Below, piece after piece: positions 1-8,246 of a DNA stretch of 64,000 nt. The stretch comes from Pseudomonadota bacterium. GTDB taxonomy: Bacteria > Pseudomonadota > Gammaproteobacteria > Xanthomonadales > Xanthomonadaceae. The stretch's first letter is position 1; every line of letters begins with the position of its first letter. Position numbers and translations under genes: made by a program. The notes beneath the pieces are model-generated. The model did not search any database. It had not been told where the DNA came from and saw nothing but the letters and a program-made list of their open reading frames with translations. The stretch spans positions 88,450-152,449 of the forward strand of contig JAFEBV010000014.1 in NCBI GenBank assembly GCA_018242485.1, read 5' to 3'.

Positions 1-78
1 TCGGATCTGGAAATCCGCCGCGCCGGCCTTGCCGAAGCCTTCGTCGAAATCACCAAGGTCGCAGCCGTTGCGGCTTAG
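1..78 (+). CDS. ABC transporter ATP-binding protein, C-terminal end (partial)
   Basis: Frame 1 is open from the first base to TAG at 76-78 and encodes 25 residues (SDLEIRRAGLAEAFVEITKV...). The LEIRRAGLAEAFVEIT stretch resembles the extreme C-terminus of drug/lipid-type ABC ATPases that pair with ABC-2 permeases, and such a permease follows about 120 bases downstream. The nucleotide-binding domain lies outside the window, so the assignment rests on this short tail and on context. Confidence 0.6.
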   Translation, partial: SDLEIRRAGLAEAFVEITKVAAVAA

Positions 79-195
79 GCGATGCCTTGTATGGCATCGC
101 CTGCAACGGCGAGGGTGAGGCATGGATGCCGATCGGAAAGCTCGCCATGGATGGCTTTTCGCGAACGCTCACACATCAACTGGATGAAAGACGAA

Positions 196-978
196 ATGAA
201 CGCCATCGCCCAACCCGTCACTCCTGTTCGTACGGCATCTCCCAACCTGCTTCGATCCTACGTTCTGGAAGCGCGCTCCGAGTTCCTGCGCGTGCTGCGC
301 ACACCCAGCTCCGCCGTGCCGACCCTGCTGTTCCCGCCGCTGTTCTACTTGCTGTTCGGCGTGCTGCTCAACCGCGGCAGCGCTGCCGCCGCGCACTACC
401 TGTTCGCCACCTACAGCGTGTTCGGCGTGATGGCGCCGAGCTTGTACGGCTTCGGCGTCGCAGTGGCGATCGAGCGCGAGCGCGGCTGGCTGGCGCTCAA
501 GCGCGTCGCACCGATGCCGCCGGGCGGCTACCTGCTGGCCAAGCTGGCGATGGCGATGCTGTTCGGTCTGATCGTGTTCGCTGTTCTCGCGGCGATGGCG
601 GTCGGACTCGGCGGCGGGCGCCTGGGTCTCGGGCAGTGGCTGGAACTGGGCGCGATCACCCTGCTGGGCGTGTTGCCGTTCTGCGCGCTGGGGCTGATGA
701 TCGGTTCGAAGGCGAATGCCAACGCCGCGCCGGCTTTCGTCAATTTGATTTTCCTGCCGATGGCCTTCCTCTCGGGTTTGTGGATGCCGCTGTCGATGCT
801 GCCGAAATTCGTTAGCCAGATCGCTCCCCTGTGGCCGGCGTACCACCTTTCACAACTTGCGTTGATGGTGGTCGGGCAAGTGCCGGTGGCGGGTATCGTC
901 GGGCATCTGCTGTGGCTGGCCGGCTTCTCGGCGATCTGCTTCGGCATCGCCAGGCGCTGGCTGGCGCGGGCGGGTTGA
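196..978 (+). CDS. ABC-2 type transporter permease
   Basis: Integral membrane permease of the ABC-2 family, the likely partner of the ATPase ending just upstream. After a polar N-terminus (about 30 residues) come six hydrophobic stretches: near LLFPPLFYLLFGVLL, the YSVFGVMAPSLYGFGVAV region, AMLFGLIVFAVLAAMAV, LGAITLLGVLPFCALGLMI, FLPMAFLSGLWMPLSMLP and the C-terminal HLLWLAGFSAICFGIA. The PMAFLSGLWMPL segment is typical of ABC-2 permeases of drug-export or bacteriocin type. ATG at 184 and 196 are both possible; 196 has a GAAAGA-like site before it. The substrate is not evident. The two-component genes downstream suggest the exporter is regulated by, or signals to, them. Confidence 0.8.
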   Translation: MNAIAQPVTPVRTASPNLLRSYVLEARSEFLRVLRTPSSAVPTLLFPPLFYLLFGVLLNRGSAAAAHYLFATYSVFGVMAPSLYGFGVAVAIERERGWLALKRVAPMPPGGYLLAKLAMAMLFGLIVFAVLAAMAVGLGGGRLGLGQWLELGAITLLGVLPFCALGLMIGSKANANAAPAFVNLIFLPMAFLSGLWMPLSMLPKFVSQIAPLWPAYHLSQLALMVVGQVPVAGIVGHLLWLAGFSAICFGIARRWLARAG

Positions 979-1018
979 AACCCAAGGCCCTTCCATCGAC
1001 CATTTCAGGGACAAGCAA

Positions 1019-1411
1019 ATGACTTCCGACGACATGCAGAAGAACACGACGACGCCCTCGCCGCTGCGTATCGAGAACGTGCTGGTGGGATTGGTCATCA
1101 TCGTGGTGGGCACGATCATGCTGGCTGGCAATCTCGGCTTCGACCTGCCATGGCATCTGCCCGAAAACTGGTGGGCGATGTTCATCTATCTGGGTGCAGT
1201 GCCTTCGATGCTGAGGGCGATACGGCGATACAGGGAAGTCGGAACGATCGATGCGCGGGTGGCGCGTTCCGCGCTGTCGGCACTGGCACCGGCGATGATC
1301 GCGACGATCTTCCTGCTGGGGTTATCCTTGGCGACGTGGTGGCCGTTGTTCGTGATCCTGGGTGGATTGTTCGCGATGGTTCCTAAGTCGCCGCTGCATG
1401 CACCGCAGTGA
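1019..1411 (+). CDS. Small membrane protein of unknown function
   Basis: A 130-residue protein with a polar N-terminus and three or four predicted membrane segments: VLVGLVIIVVGTIMLAGNLG, WWAMFIYLGAVPSML, and LAPAMIATIFLLGLSLATWWPLFVILGGLFAMV. The arrangement resembles the transmembrane half of LiaF-like proteins that accompany DesK/LiaS-type kinases. The resemblance is by layout only, and the LiaF C-terminal domain is absent. An AGGGA Shine-Dalgarno lies 8 bases before ATG at 1019. It sits between the ABC permease and a histidine kinase on the same strand, 40 bases and 31 bases apart, so it is probably co-transcribed and may modulate the kinase. Confidence 0.7.
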   Translation: MTSDDMQKNTTTPSPLRIENVLVGLVIIVVGTIMLAGNLGFDLPWHLPENWWAMFIYLGAVPSMLRAIRRYREVGTIDARVARSALSALAPAMIATIFLLGLSLATWWPLFVILGGLFAMVPKSPLHAPQ

Positions 1412-1442
1412 ATGGTGAGGACATGCTGGGCAAGGTCGAGGC

Positions 1443-2630
1443 ATGACGATGAAGGGATTGATCGGGAGTTTTTTCAGCATCCACCCCGATTCCATGATCG
1501 GGCGGCGCATGCGTGCGTCCAATGGCAGCCCGTGGATGCGCTTCATCCCGCTGTATGGGCTGATCTGGACGTTCTGGCTGTTCGCTTCGCCGTGGTTCGG
1601 TCAGGTGCCGATGCGGCAGTGGCTTTGGCAGACCATGGCCACGCTGCCGCTGTTCCTCGCGATGTACGCGGGTGCCAATTACCGGTCGCTGCGCTGGATC
1701 GTGGCGAACGCCATAGGCATCGCCTTGTTGGGCTACCTGTTGATGCCCTACAACTGGGGCGCCTGCACCTATGTGATCTACGCCTGCGCCTTCCTCGCGT
1801 TCGCGCCCACGCCGTTGCGTGCGCTGGCGCTGATGATCCTGGTGCTGGTGCCGTATCTGCTGATCGGCTACTTCCAGCATCTGCCGTGGCCATTCCTGCT
1901 GAGCATGGCGGTGATGGCGCTGGCGATCGGCGGCAGCAACATCGCTTACCGATCCAGTCAGGTCAAGGACGCGCAATTGCAGGTGTCACACGAGGAAATC
2001 CGTCGGCTGGCCGCCACCGCCGAGCGCGAACGCATCGGGCGCGACCTGCACGATCTCCTCGGCCACACGCTGTCGCTGATCGCGCTCAAGTCCGAACTGG
2101 CCGGCAAGCTGCTGGCGCGCGATCCGGCGGCGGCGCGGCGCGAGATCGGCGAGGTCGAGCGCACCGCGCGCGAGGCACTGGCGCAGGTGCGCGGTGCGGT
2201 CACCGGCATGCGCGCGGCAGGTTTGGTAGGTGAGGCGGCGTCGGCGCGGACGATGCTCGAATGCGCGGGTGTGCGTTTTGCCTTCGATGGTTTCGATCGT
2301 GCGCTGCCCTCTTCGCAGGAAAACTGCCTTGCGCTGGTGTTGCGCGAGGCGGCGACGAATATCCAGCGTCACGCCGGGGCGCGTTCGGCGCGTGCGGAAC
2401 TGGTCGTCGCCGAGAATGCAGTGGAATTGCGCATCAGCGACGATGGCAACGGCGGCATCCGCGGTCATGGCAATGGCTTGAACGGTATGCGCGAGCGCGT
2501 CGAAGCACTGGGCGGCAGCCTGCGTATCTCCGGCGAACGCGGGCAGGGTGCCGTCATCGAAGCGCGCCTGCCGTTGCCGTCATCCAACGTGATCGGCATC
2601 GCCGACGCGTCACGCAAGGCCAGCGCATGA
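1443..2630 (+). CDS. Sensor histidine kinase, DesK/HisKA_3 type
   Basis: Membrane histidine kinase of 395 residues. About five membrane segments occupy residues 35-165. They are followed by the HisKA_3 dimerisation box with phospho-acceptor His203 in DLHDLLGH. The N box is LREAATNIQRHAG (about 300-312), and the ATPase G box appears as DDGNGG and GNGLNGMRERVEALGG (about 335-360). There is no periplasmic sensor domain, so the signal is probably read in the membrane or through the neighbouring membrane protein. The cognate LuxR-type regulator follows 28 bases downstream. The family phosphorylates itself on His and passes the phosphate to the partner's Asp. The layout is that of DesKR/LiaRS systems next to ABC exporters. 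Confidence 0.9.
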   Translation: MTMKGLIGSFFSIHPDSMIGRRMRASNGSPWMRFIPLYGLIWTFWLFASPWFGQVPMRQWLWQTMATLPLFLAMYAGANYRSLRWIVANAIGIALLGYLLMPYNWGACTYVIYACAFLAFAPTPLRALALMILVLVPYLLIGYFQHLPWPFLLSMAVMALAIGGSNIAYRSSQVKDAQLQVSHEEIRRLAATAERERIGRDLHDLLGHTLSLIALKSELAGKLLARDPAAARREIGEVERTAREALAQVRGAVTGMRAAGLVGEAASARTMLECAGVRFAFDGFDRALPSSQENCLALVLREAATNIQRHAGARSARAELVVAENAVELRISDDGNGGIRGHGNGLNGMRERVEALGGSLRISGERGQGAVIEARLPLPSSNVIGIADASRKASA

Positions 2631-2658
2631 ATAGCGCTCGCGGCGTTGGTTGGTTGGC

Positions 2659-3276
2659 ATGATTCGAGTCCTGCTCGCCGAGGATCAGGCGATGGTGCGT
2701 GGCGCGCTATCGGCGCTGCTCGCACTCGAATCCGATATCGAAGTGCTGGGCAGCGTGGCCGACGGTGAACTGGCGTGGCGCGAGATCACGCGCTTGCAAG
2801 ACACCGACACGCCGGTGGATGTGCTGGTCTCCGACATCGAAATGCCCAACCTCACCGGGCTGGAACTGGCGCAACGCATCCGCGAGCGCGGGTTGCCGGT
2901 GAAGGTGGTGATCGTCACCACCTTCGCCCGCAGTGGTTATCTGCGCCGTGCGCTGGATGCCGGCGTACTCGGCTATCTGCTCAAGGACGCACCAGCCGAG
3001 AAACTCGCCGAAGCGCTACGGCAGGTGCATCGCGGCGGCCGATCCATCGCCCCGGAACTGGCGCTGGAAGCATGGACCGACGCCGACCCGCTCAACGAGC
3101 GCGAGCGTCAGGTACTGCGACTGGCCGGTGAGGGGTTGGGTGCCGGCGAAATCGCCGAGAAACTGCACCTGTCGCACGGTACCGTGCGCAATTACCTGTC
3201 CGAGGCGATCGGCAAACTGGGTGTGAGCAATCGCATCGAAGCTCACCGGCTGGCGCGGCAGAAGGGGTGGTTGTAG
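2659..3276 (+). CDS. Response regulator, NarL/FixJ (DesR-like) family
   Basis: A 205-residue regulator. The receiver domain has the acidic pocket (AEDQ near residue 8), phospho-acceptor Asp59 in LVSDIEMP, the conserved Thr in VIVTTFAR and Lys in LLKDAPAEKL. The LuxR-type helix-turn-helix is at about 142-200 (LNERERQVLRLAGEGLGAGEIAEKL, then HLSHGTVRNYLSEAIGKL). ATG at 2659 is preferred over the in-frame TTG at 2650 because it starts exactly at the receiver core. It lies 28 bases after the kinase gene and is its natural partner; the upstream ABC transporter is the likeliest target. Confidence 0.92.
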   Translation: MIRVLLAEDQAMVRGALSALLALESDIEVLGSVADGELAWREITRLQDTDTPVDVLVSDIEMPNLTGLELAQRIRERGLPVKVVIVTTFARSGYLRRALDAGVLGYLLKDAPAEKLAEALRQVHRGGRSIAPELALEAWTDADPLNERERQVLRLAGEGLGAGEIAEKLHLSHGTVRNYLSEAIGKLGVSNRIEAHRLARQKGWL

Positions 3277-3758
3277 CTGCCAAGCTCTCGCCAGCAAGAG
3301 GGAATGCAACGCATCCATTGCAGATGCATGGAGCATCCCCCGAAGCCTTTCTAGACGTCGAACTGTCGTGGCGCATCGACGCGACCCTGGCCCAATTGCA
3401 GGGCTGGCCCACGCCGGACGAACAAGGCCACTTGTTTGATTGCCAGCACATCTTTTCGCGCGCATGACGACGACGGCGATTTCGTCGCTCGCCCGCGGTG
3501 CGGCCGCAACGCAGCCTGCTCGGTGCTCTGCAGTGGGCAAAATGCGGATTCTAGTTGGCGACCACGGGAAGCCACCACGTCAAGCACGGCGAGTACCTCG
3601 GCCGCCACGTCTGGCTCGACGGTGTGCATGGCCCGCATCGAAGTCGCGCAGGACGATGTCAATAAGGGCGCCGTCAAGAGCGGCAAACGCTGCTTGCTTG
3701 ACCGAAAGTGCATGGGCGCCGCTGAGATGCCAAGATTCGCAGTTGAACGGAGTCGAGA
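3277..3758. other. 482-bp stretch with no supportable gene
   Basis: Several short open frames exist on both strands (for example plus 3267-3467, minus 3351-3713 and 3580-3786), but none has a good Shine-Dalgarno together with a recognisable family. A minus-strand piece near 3640-3720 reads AALDGALIDIVLRDFDAGH, which faintly resembles a receiver-domain phospho-site strand and could be gene debris. Nothing further can be supported. Confidence 0.5.
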
Positions 3759-4883
3759 TCAGGGGTTGGAGCGAGGCTTGTTGCACGACACCAGCAGCGG
3801 CGTCAGGGCGGATCGCAAAACGTCGTGTCGCCAGCCGGTGATGGCGTCGTCGAACGGCTTGCCATCGAGCAGGGATTCGAGAACGCGGCGCGAGGCGAGG
3901 GCGCCCGGGTCGATGGCAAGGCGTGCAGCTTCGGCAGCGACGGCGTCCTGCATGGCGCGCAGGCGTTGCTTGTCGGTGCCTGCGATGTTGCGTGCCAGTG
4001 GGATGTCGCGTTCGGCTTCAGTCAGCGGTGTTTCGAGCAGCGTCCACAGCTCGCCGCGCGATTTGCGCGGAGCCTTGGGGCTGGCGTCGAGCAGGGCGTG
4101 GAAGGCGTGGATGTTCGCTGGTGGTTTGCGTGCGAGCGTCATCGCCAGTTCGTTGTCGATGATCCAGCCCTTGGGTCGATCGGTCGCACGCGCCTGCATT
4201 TCGCGCCAGCGCAGCAGCCGGCACAATCGCGCCTGCGCGATGGCGTCGAGGCTCGTTGCACCTCTCAGAGCCAGGTGCGGATGGGCATCTGGAGTGGCAT
4301 CGGACATGGTGGCGACGAGACGTGCACAGTCCTCGCCCACCCATGATTCGCGACCGAGTTCGCGCACGCGCTGTCGCAAGATGGCGTGTACGGCATGCAG
4401 ATGCACCACGTCATCGGCCGCGTAGTCGAGTTGTTCGGGAGAGAGCGGTCGGCGCAGCCAGTCCGAGCGTGTCTGCGTTTTCGGCAGGTTGATGCCGAGC
4501 AGGGTATCCACCAGTTTCTGATAACCCATGCCGACGCCGAGACCGCTGAGGGTTGCGGCAATCTGGGTGTCGAACAGCGGCGCGGGCGCGAAACCACAGG
4601 CGTGCTGCAAGGCCTGCACATCCTCGCCGGCGCTGTGCATCAATTTGAGGATGGATGGGTCGGCCAGCAACGGGCGCAGGGCGGCGCACATGCCATCGAT
4701 GGTTGCGTCCACCAGCAGCGCCTGTTCGTTATCGGGAGTGGCGATCTGCACCAGCGCCAGTTGCGGCCAGAAGGTGCGTTCGCGCATGAATTCGGTGTCG
4801 AGTGCGACGCTGTGCACGGAACCCCAGCCAGCGATGTGCATGGCAAGGTTTGCGGGGTCGTCGATCCACAGATGTCTGCTCAA
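3759..4883 (-). CDS. rnd: Ribonuclease D
   Basis: A 3'-5' exoribonuclease that matures tRNA 3' ends. The DEDD-type exonuclease domain is at about residues 1-170: Asp-Thr-Glu in ALDTEFMRERTFWPQL, Asp in LMHSAGEDVQAL, and the Y-x3-D motif in QLDYAADDVVHLHAV. HRDC-type helices follow (RAQARLCRLLRWREMQARA and RNIAGTDKQRLRAM). The open frame runs back to 5123, but family alignment by eye puts the start at SRHLWIDDPANLAMHI. The only usable start there is TTG at 4883, giving 374 residues, the normal length. The longer version would overlap the divergent gene at 5001. There is no clear Shine-Dalgarno. Confidence 0.88.
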   Translation of the reverse strand: MSRHLWIDDPANLAMHIAGWGSVHSVALDTEFMRERTFWPQLALVQIATPDNEQALLVDATIDGMCAALRPLLADPSILKLMHSAGEDVQALQHACGFAPAPLFDTQIAATLSGLGVGMGYQKLVDTLLGINLPKTQTRSDWLRRPLSPEQLDYAADDVVHLHAVHAILRQRVRELGRESWVGEDCARLVATMSDATPDAHPHLALRGATSLDAIAQARLCRLLRWREMQARATDRPKGWIIDNELAMTLARKPPANIHAFHALLDASPKAPRKSRGELWTLLETPLTEAERDIPLARNIAGTDKQRLRAMQDAVAAEAARLAIDPGALASRRVLESLLDGKPFDDAITGWRHDVLRSALTPLLVSCNKPRSNP

Positions 4884-5000
4884 TGTCGAAAATCCGATCG
4901 GGTTGCGGTGGGCGTGACGATAACCTACCTTGCGCCTGATTCGATGGATCGGTTGGCGTAGTAGCGGCCGTGTTCGGCGGCGACCGGCTCGGAAACGTCG

Positions 5001-6956
5001 ATGCAAACAAATCATGAGGGTCTGGCAAGCGTGCACAAACTGGGTTGCTCGATGCTGCTGGGCCTGGCGATCGTGGCGATCGGTGGGTGCGGGCGTGCGC
5101 CTGCGCCGGTAACCGCGCAGCACAAGGCACCTGTGGTTGCGCCGCCAGCATCACCGGCTCTGGTCACGCCAGCTGAACTAGCCAGCGAACCGCCGCCCGC
5201 GCCAGTGCAGTTGCCGCATCCGGCGATCGAGCCCTTGCCAGCCATCACTGCAGTTCCGAAGAAAAAAGTGGCAGCCGCCTTGCGTGAAGCTCGACAGGCG
5301 CTGAATGCCGGGCGCATCGACGAACGCGATATCGACGACGCTGATGTCAGCCCCGCATCGCCTGCGTTGCCCGCCATGGCGAATTCGCCGACGGGCATCA
5401 ATGCGCTCGCCTTGTATCGCGGCGCGCTGGCCACGGAGCCGAAGAATGCGGCGGCATTGCAGGGTGTCGATACGGTGATCGCGGCTCTGTATGCGCGCGC
5501 CAACAACGATTTGAAACATGAACATGTTGCCGATGCGCAACGCGATGCCGATCGCATCGGCTTGCTGCGTGCCGACGACGCGGGCTTGCCAGCCTTGCAC
5601 GAGGCATTGGCGAAGGCATGGACGGTTGCCGGATACATCGAGCGCGGACGTCGTTACGAAAGTGTCGGTGCACTCATCGCGCCGCGATCGGACAACGCCG
5701 CGGCAGCTTATCGTCAGGCGCTGAAGCTGGATGCGAACAGCATGGGTGCGCGTGCAGGACTGGATCGCATCGAGGGCATATTCATCGCCAATGCGCTGTC
5801 ACAGGCCAATTCTGCGCACTATCCGCAGGCACAGACGACACTGGCAGAGGCCATGCATGTGCGCGGCGGTTCGCCCGCGCTGACCGAAGCACAGGCAAGC
5901 TTGCAAGCCATTCGCCTGCGTCACGCGCAATTGCTCAAGGTCCAGGCCGAGGCGGCACTGGATGCCGGCGACATTGCGCGTGCAGCAGGGTTGCAGTTGC
6001 GGATCGAATACGCGATGCCGCACTCGGCGATCGCCCGACAGATGCGCGAGGACATCGAGAATGCGCGGTTGTACGGCCGCCATCGGCCGGGGCAGGTGTT
6101 CAACGATCCGTTGCGTTCCGGCGGGCGCACGCCGGACATGGTGGTGATCCCGGTGGGCCGCTTCATGATGGGATCGGCCAACGACGAGGCCGGTCACGAC
6201 GGCAACGAATCGCCGCAGCGGCAGATCGTTTTCAGGCATGGTTTCGCGATGGCGCGCACCGAGATCACGGTGGGGCAGTTCGCGCGTTTCGTGAGGGCCA
6301 CAGGCTACAAGACCGATGCCGAGCGCAGCGGACATTCGATGGTGTTCGACGAGCGTCAGGGCAAGCTCGTGTCCCGTGACGACGTGAGTTGGCGCGACGA
6401 TCATCTGGGCAACAAGGCTGCGGACGATTTGCCGGCAATCCATGTTTCGTGGAACGACGCGCAGGCCTACGCGATCTGGTTGTCGAGCCAGAGTGCGCAT
6501 TTGTATCGCTTGCCAAACGAAGCCGAATACGAATACGCACTGCGTGCTGGAACGTCAAGTGCGTTCCCGTGGCCCGGCAAGACGCCACCGCGCGATGTCG
6601 GCAATCTGGCTGGCAGCGACCCTTCGCCGACCGGCCGGCGCTGGGGCGATGCGTTCGCTGGTTATTCGGATGGCTATTGGGGTACCGCGCCGGTGGCGAA
6701 GTTCACCGCCAATGCGTTCGGTTTGTACGACATGGTCGGCAATGTTTCCGAGTGGGTACAAGATTGCTGGCACGATAGCTACCGGCGCGCGCCGGAGGAT
6801 GCGAGCGCGTGGGTCAACCCGGGGTGCACGCAGCGGGTGGTGCGTGGCGCTTCGTGGGCGAGCGCGCCATCGCACGCGCGCTCGGCGTGGCGTACCTGGG
6901 TGAAGGTGGACGACAGCAATTCGCAACTCGGCTTTCGTGTCGTGCGGGATCTGTGA
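5001..6956 (+). CDS. Lipoprotein with C-terminal formylglycine-generating-enzyme-like (SUMF1/PvdO) domain
   Basis: A 651-residue secreted lipoprotein. The N-terminal hydrophobic segment MLLGLAIVAIGGC ends in a lipobox-like cysteine, followed by a Pro/Ala-rich linker. Residues about 90-350 are helical and resemble TPR-type repeats (ALYRGALATEPKNAAALQG; AAAYRQALKLDANSMGARAG). From about residue 375 to the end is an FGE-sulfatase fold: MVVIPVGRFMMGS, ARTEITVGQFARFV, AIHVSWNDAQAYAIWLS, YRLPNEAEYEYALRAG, GLYDMVGNVSEWVQDCW, VVRGASWASAP and GFRVVRDL. The Cys pair used for catalysis in true formylglycine-generating enzymes is absent after RGASW, so it is probably not a sulfatase activator. GGAAA lies 6 bases before ATG. 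Confidence 0.82.
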   Translation: MQTNHEGLASVHKLGCSMLLGLAIVAIGGCGRAPAPVTAQHKAPVVAPPASPALVTPAELASEPPPAPVQLPHPAIEPLPAITAVPKKKVAAALREARQALNAGRIDERDIDDADVSPASPALPAMANSPTGINALALYRGALATEPKNAAALQGVDTVIAALYARANNDLKHEHVADAQRDADRIGLLRADDAGLPALHEALAKAWTVAGYIERGRRYESVGALIAPRSDNAAAAYRQALKLDANSMGARAGLDRIEGIFIANALSQANSAHYPQAQTTLAEAMHVRGGSPALTEAQASLQAIRLRHAQLLKVQAEAALDAGDIARAAGLQLRIEYAMPHSAIARQMREDIENARLYGRHRPGQVFNDPLRSGGRTPDMVVIPVGRFMMGSANDEAGHDGNESPQRQIVFRHGFAMARTEITVGQFARFVRATGYKTDAERSGHSMVFDERQGKLVSRDDVSWRDDHLGNKAADDLPAIHVSWNDAQAYAIWLSSQSAHLYRLPNEAEYEYALRAGTSSAFPWPGKTPPRDVGNLAGSDPSPTGRRWGDAFAGYSDGYWGTAPVAKFTANAFGLYDMVGNVSEWVQDCWHDSYRRAPEDASAWVNPGCTQRVVRGASWASAPSHARSAWRTWVKVDDSNSQLGFRVVRDL

Positions 6957-7335
6957 TGCAGCGGGCCAGGATGCATCGCGCACGCTGGCGACCGGAGCGG
7001 CTGCCGGCGACATGGATTGGCGGCAACGCAACGAGTTGATGGCGGCGCTGGGTGCGGGCGCGCAATTTGGCGTGTTGTTGCCGTTCTCGCGCAAGGATGA
7101 ATCCGAGGCCGACGAGATCGGCCTGATGCTGGCAGCGGCGGCGTGCTTCGATCCGCGCGCCGCCATCCCTCTGTGGCAACGCATGCAGCAGCAGGCCGGA
7201 GCGGGCAAGCCTCCGGAACTGCTGTCCGACCATCCCAGCGACGCGCACCGCATCGAGCGCCTGCAGGCATTGATGCCGCAGGCACTGGCGATGCGCGAAA
7301 AATACTGCGGATCGCAAGGCGCGAAACCGCGGTGA
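6957..7335 (+). pseudogene. Remnant of M48-family metallopeptidase gene (C-terminal third)
   Basis: Directly after the stop of the preceding gene, a frame runs to TGA at 7333-7335. It reads like the C-terminal part of LoiP/YggG-type M48 peptidases: NELMAALGAGAQFGVLLPFS, then ESEADEIGLMLAAAACFDPRAAIPLWQRM, then LLSDHPSDAHRIERLQALMP. The ESEAD segment carries the family's third zinc ligand. The HExxH helix, signal peptide and N-terminal half are missing, and the only start codon in frame lies inside the upstream gene. This looks like a 5'-truncated, inactive copy. The fusion point lies at the end of the FGE-like gene. Confidence 0.75.
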
Positions 7336-7377
7336 CGTTGCGTGGAAGCGGAGGCTATCCGCATCCGCGCGATGCCA

Positions 7378-8118
7378 TCAGGAACTCATGAACAGCCCGC
7401 CGTTGACCGGGATGTTGGCACCGGTGATGAAGCCTGCGTCCTCGGCGGCGAGAAAGCCGACCGTGCGCGCGATCTCCGTGGGCTTGCCGAGGCGTCCAAC
7501 CGGCACCGAATCGATGATCTTGTTGCGTACGTCCTCGGGCACCGCCATCACCAGCGCGGTTTCGCAGTAACCCGGCGAGATGGAATTGACGGTCACGCCC
7601 TTGCGCGCGACCTCGCGCGCCATCGCCATGGTGAAGCCGTGCATGCCGGCCTTGGCGGCGGAATAGTTGGTCTGCCCGAACTGGCCGGTCTGCCCGTTCA
7701 CCGAGCTGATGTTGATGATGCGGCCATAGCCGCGCGCGAGCATGCCGTCCACCGCATTGCGGCACATGTTGAACACGCCGTCGAGGTTGATGTGCATCAC
7801 ATCCGTCCACTGCGTGCGCTCCATCTTGCGCAGCGTGCAGTCGCGGGTGATGCCGGCGGCGTTGACGAGGATGTCGATGGAGCCGTGTTCGTCCTCGACC
7901 TTCTTCACCAGTTTGGCGCAGGCGTCGAAATCGCCGACATCGCCGGGTTCGAAGTGGATATCCAGCCCATCGACGTCCTTGATGAAGGCATCCACGCGCT
8001 CGGCGCGGGCGGCCAGATCGGTGGCGATGACCTTGTTGCCCGCCTTGGCGAGCTGCTTGCAGATTTCGGTGCCGAGACCGCCGATGCCGCCGGTCACCAC
8101 TGCTACGCGCTTTTTCAT
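7378..8118 (-). CDS. phaB: Acetoacetyl-CoA reductase (PhaB), copy 1
   Basis: NADPH-dependent short-chain reductase of 246 residues that makes (R)-3-hydroxybutyryl-CoA for PHA synthesis. It has the Rossmann loop TGGIGGLG, NAAG, a catalytic Ser in NISSVNGQTGQ and the YSAAK Tyr/Lys pair, and ends NIPVNGGLFMSS. The GQTGQFGQTNYSAAKAG segment is characteristic of PhaB among SDRs. ATG at 8118 has a strong GGAGGAAG site 8 bases upstream; the longer frame to 8184 has none. It lies 128 bases downstream of phaR on the same strand, with an inverted repeat in between. A second phaB sits just beyond phaR. Confidence 0.92.
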   Translation of the reverse strand: MKKRVAVVTGGIGGLGTEICKQLAKAGNKVIATDLAARAERVDAFIKDVDGLDIHFEPGDVGDFDACAKLVKKVEDEHGSIDILVNAAGITRDCTLRKMERTQWTDVMHINLDGVFNMCRNAVDGMLARGYGRIINISSVNGQTGQFGQTNYSAAKAGMHGFTMAMAREVARKGVTVNSISPGYCETALVMAVPEDVRNKIIDSVPVGRLGKPTEIARTVGFLAAEDAGFITGANIPVNGGLFMSS

Positions 8119-8150
8119 GGGTGAAGCTTCCTCCGTGCTGGTTGACATGT

Positions 8151-8184
8151 GTGCGCAGCACGAAAATGACGTGCTGCGGCGCAC
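8151..8184. promoter_or_regulatory. Inverted repeat upstream of phaB copy 1 (operator or terminator hairpin)
   Basis: GCAGCACG at 8155-8162 faces CGTGCTGC at 8170-8177 across 7 bases. An outer GTGCGC/GCGCAC pair (8151-8156 and 8179-8184) extends it. The right arm contains C-TGC-GGC-GCA-C at 8174-8184, the same TGC-N3-GCA core found upstream of phaR and phaE. It lies 56 bases before the phaB start. It could be a PhaR operator, or the transcript end of phaR; there is no following T-run. Confidence 0.5.
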
Positions 8185-8246
8185 AAAAGCAGCCGAAGAT
8201 TAGTCCTGCGCGAAAGTCCCGTCAATGTGCCGGACGGTCGGTGGTT

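Noticed and set aside
4884..5123. N-terminal extension of RNase D to 5123
   Set aside because: The residues are Arg/His-rich with no family likeness, and it would overlap the lipoprotein gene at 5001. TTG at 4883 gives the normal length.
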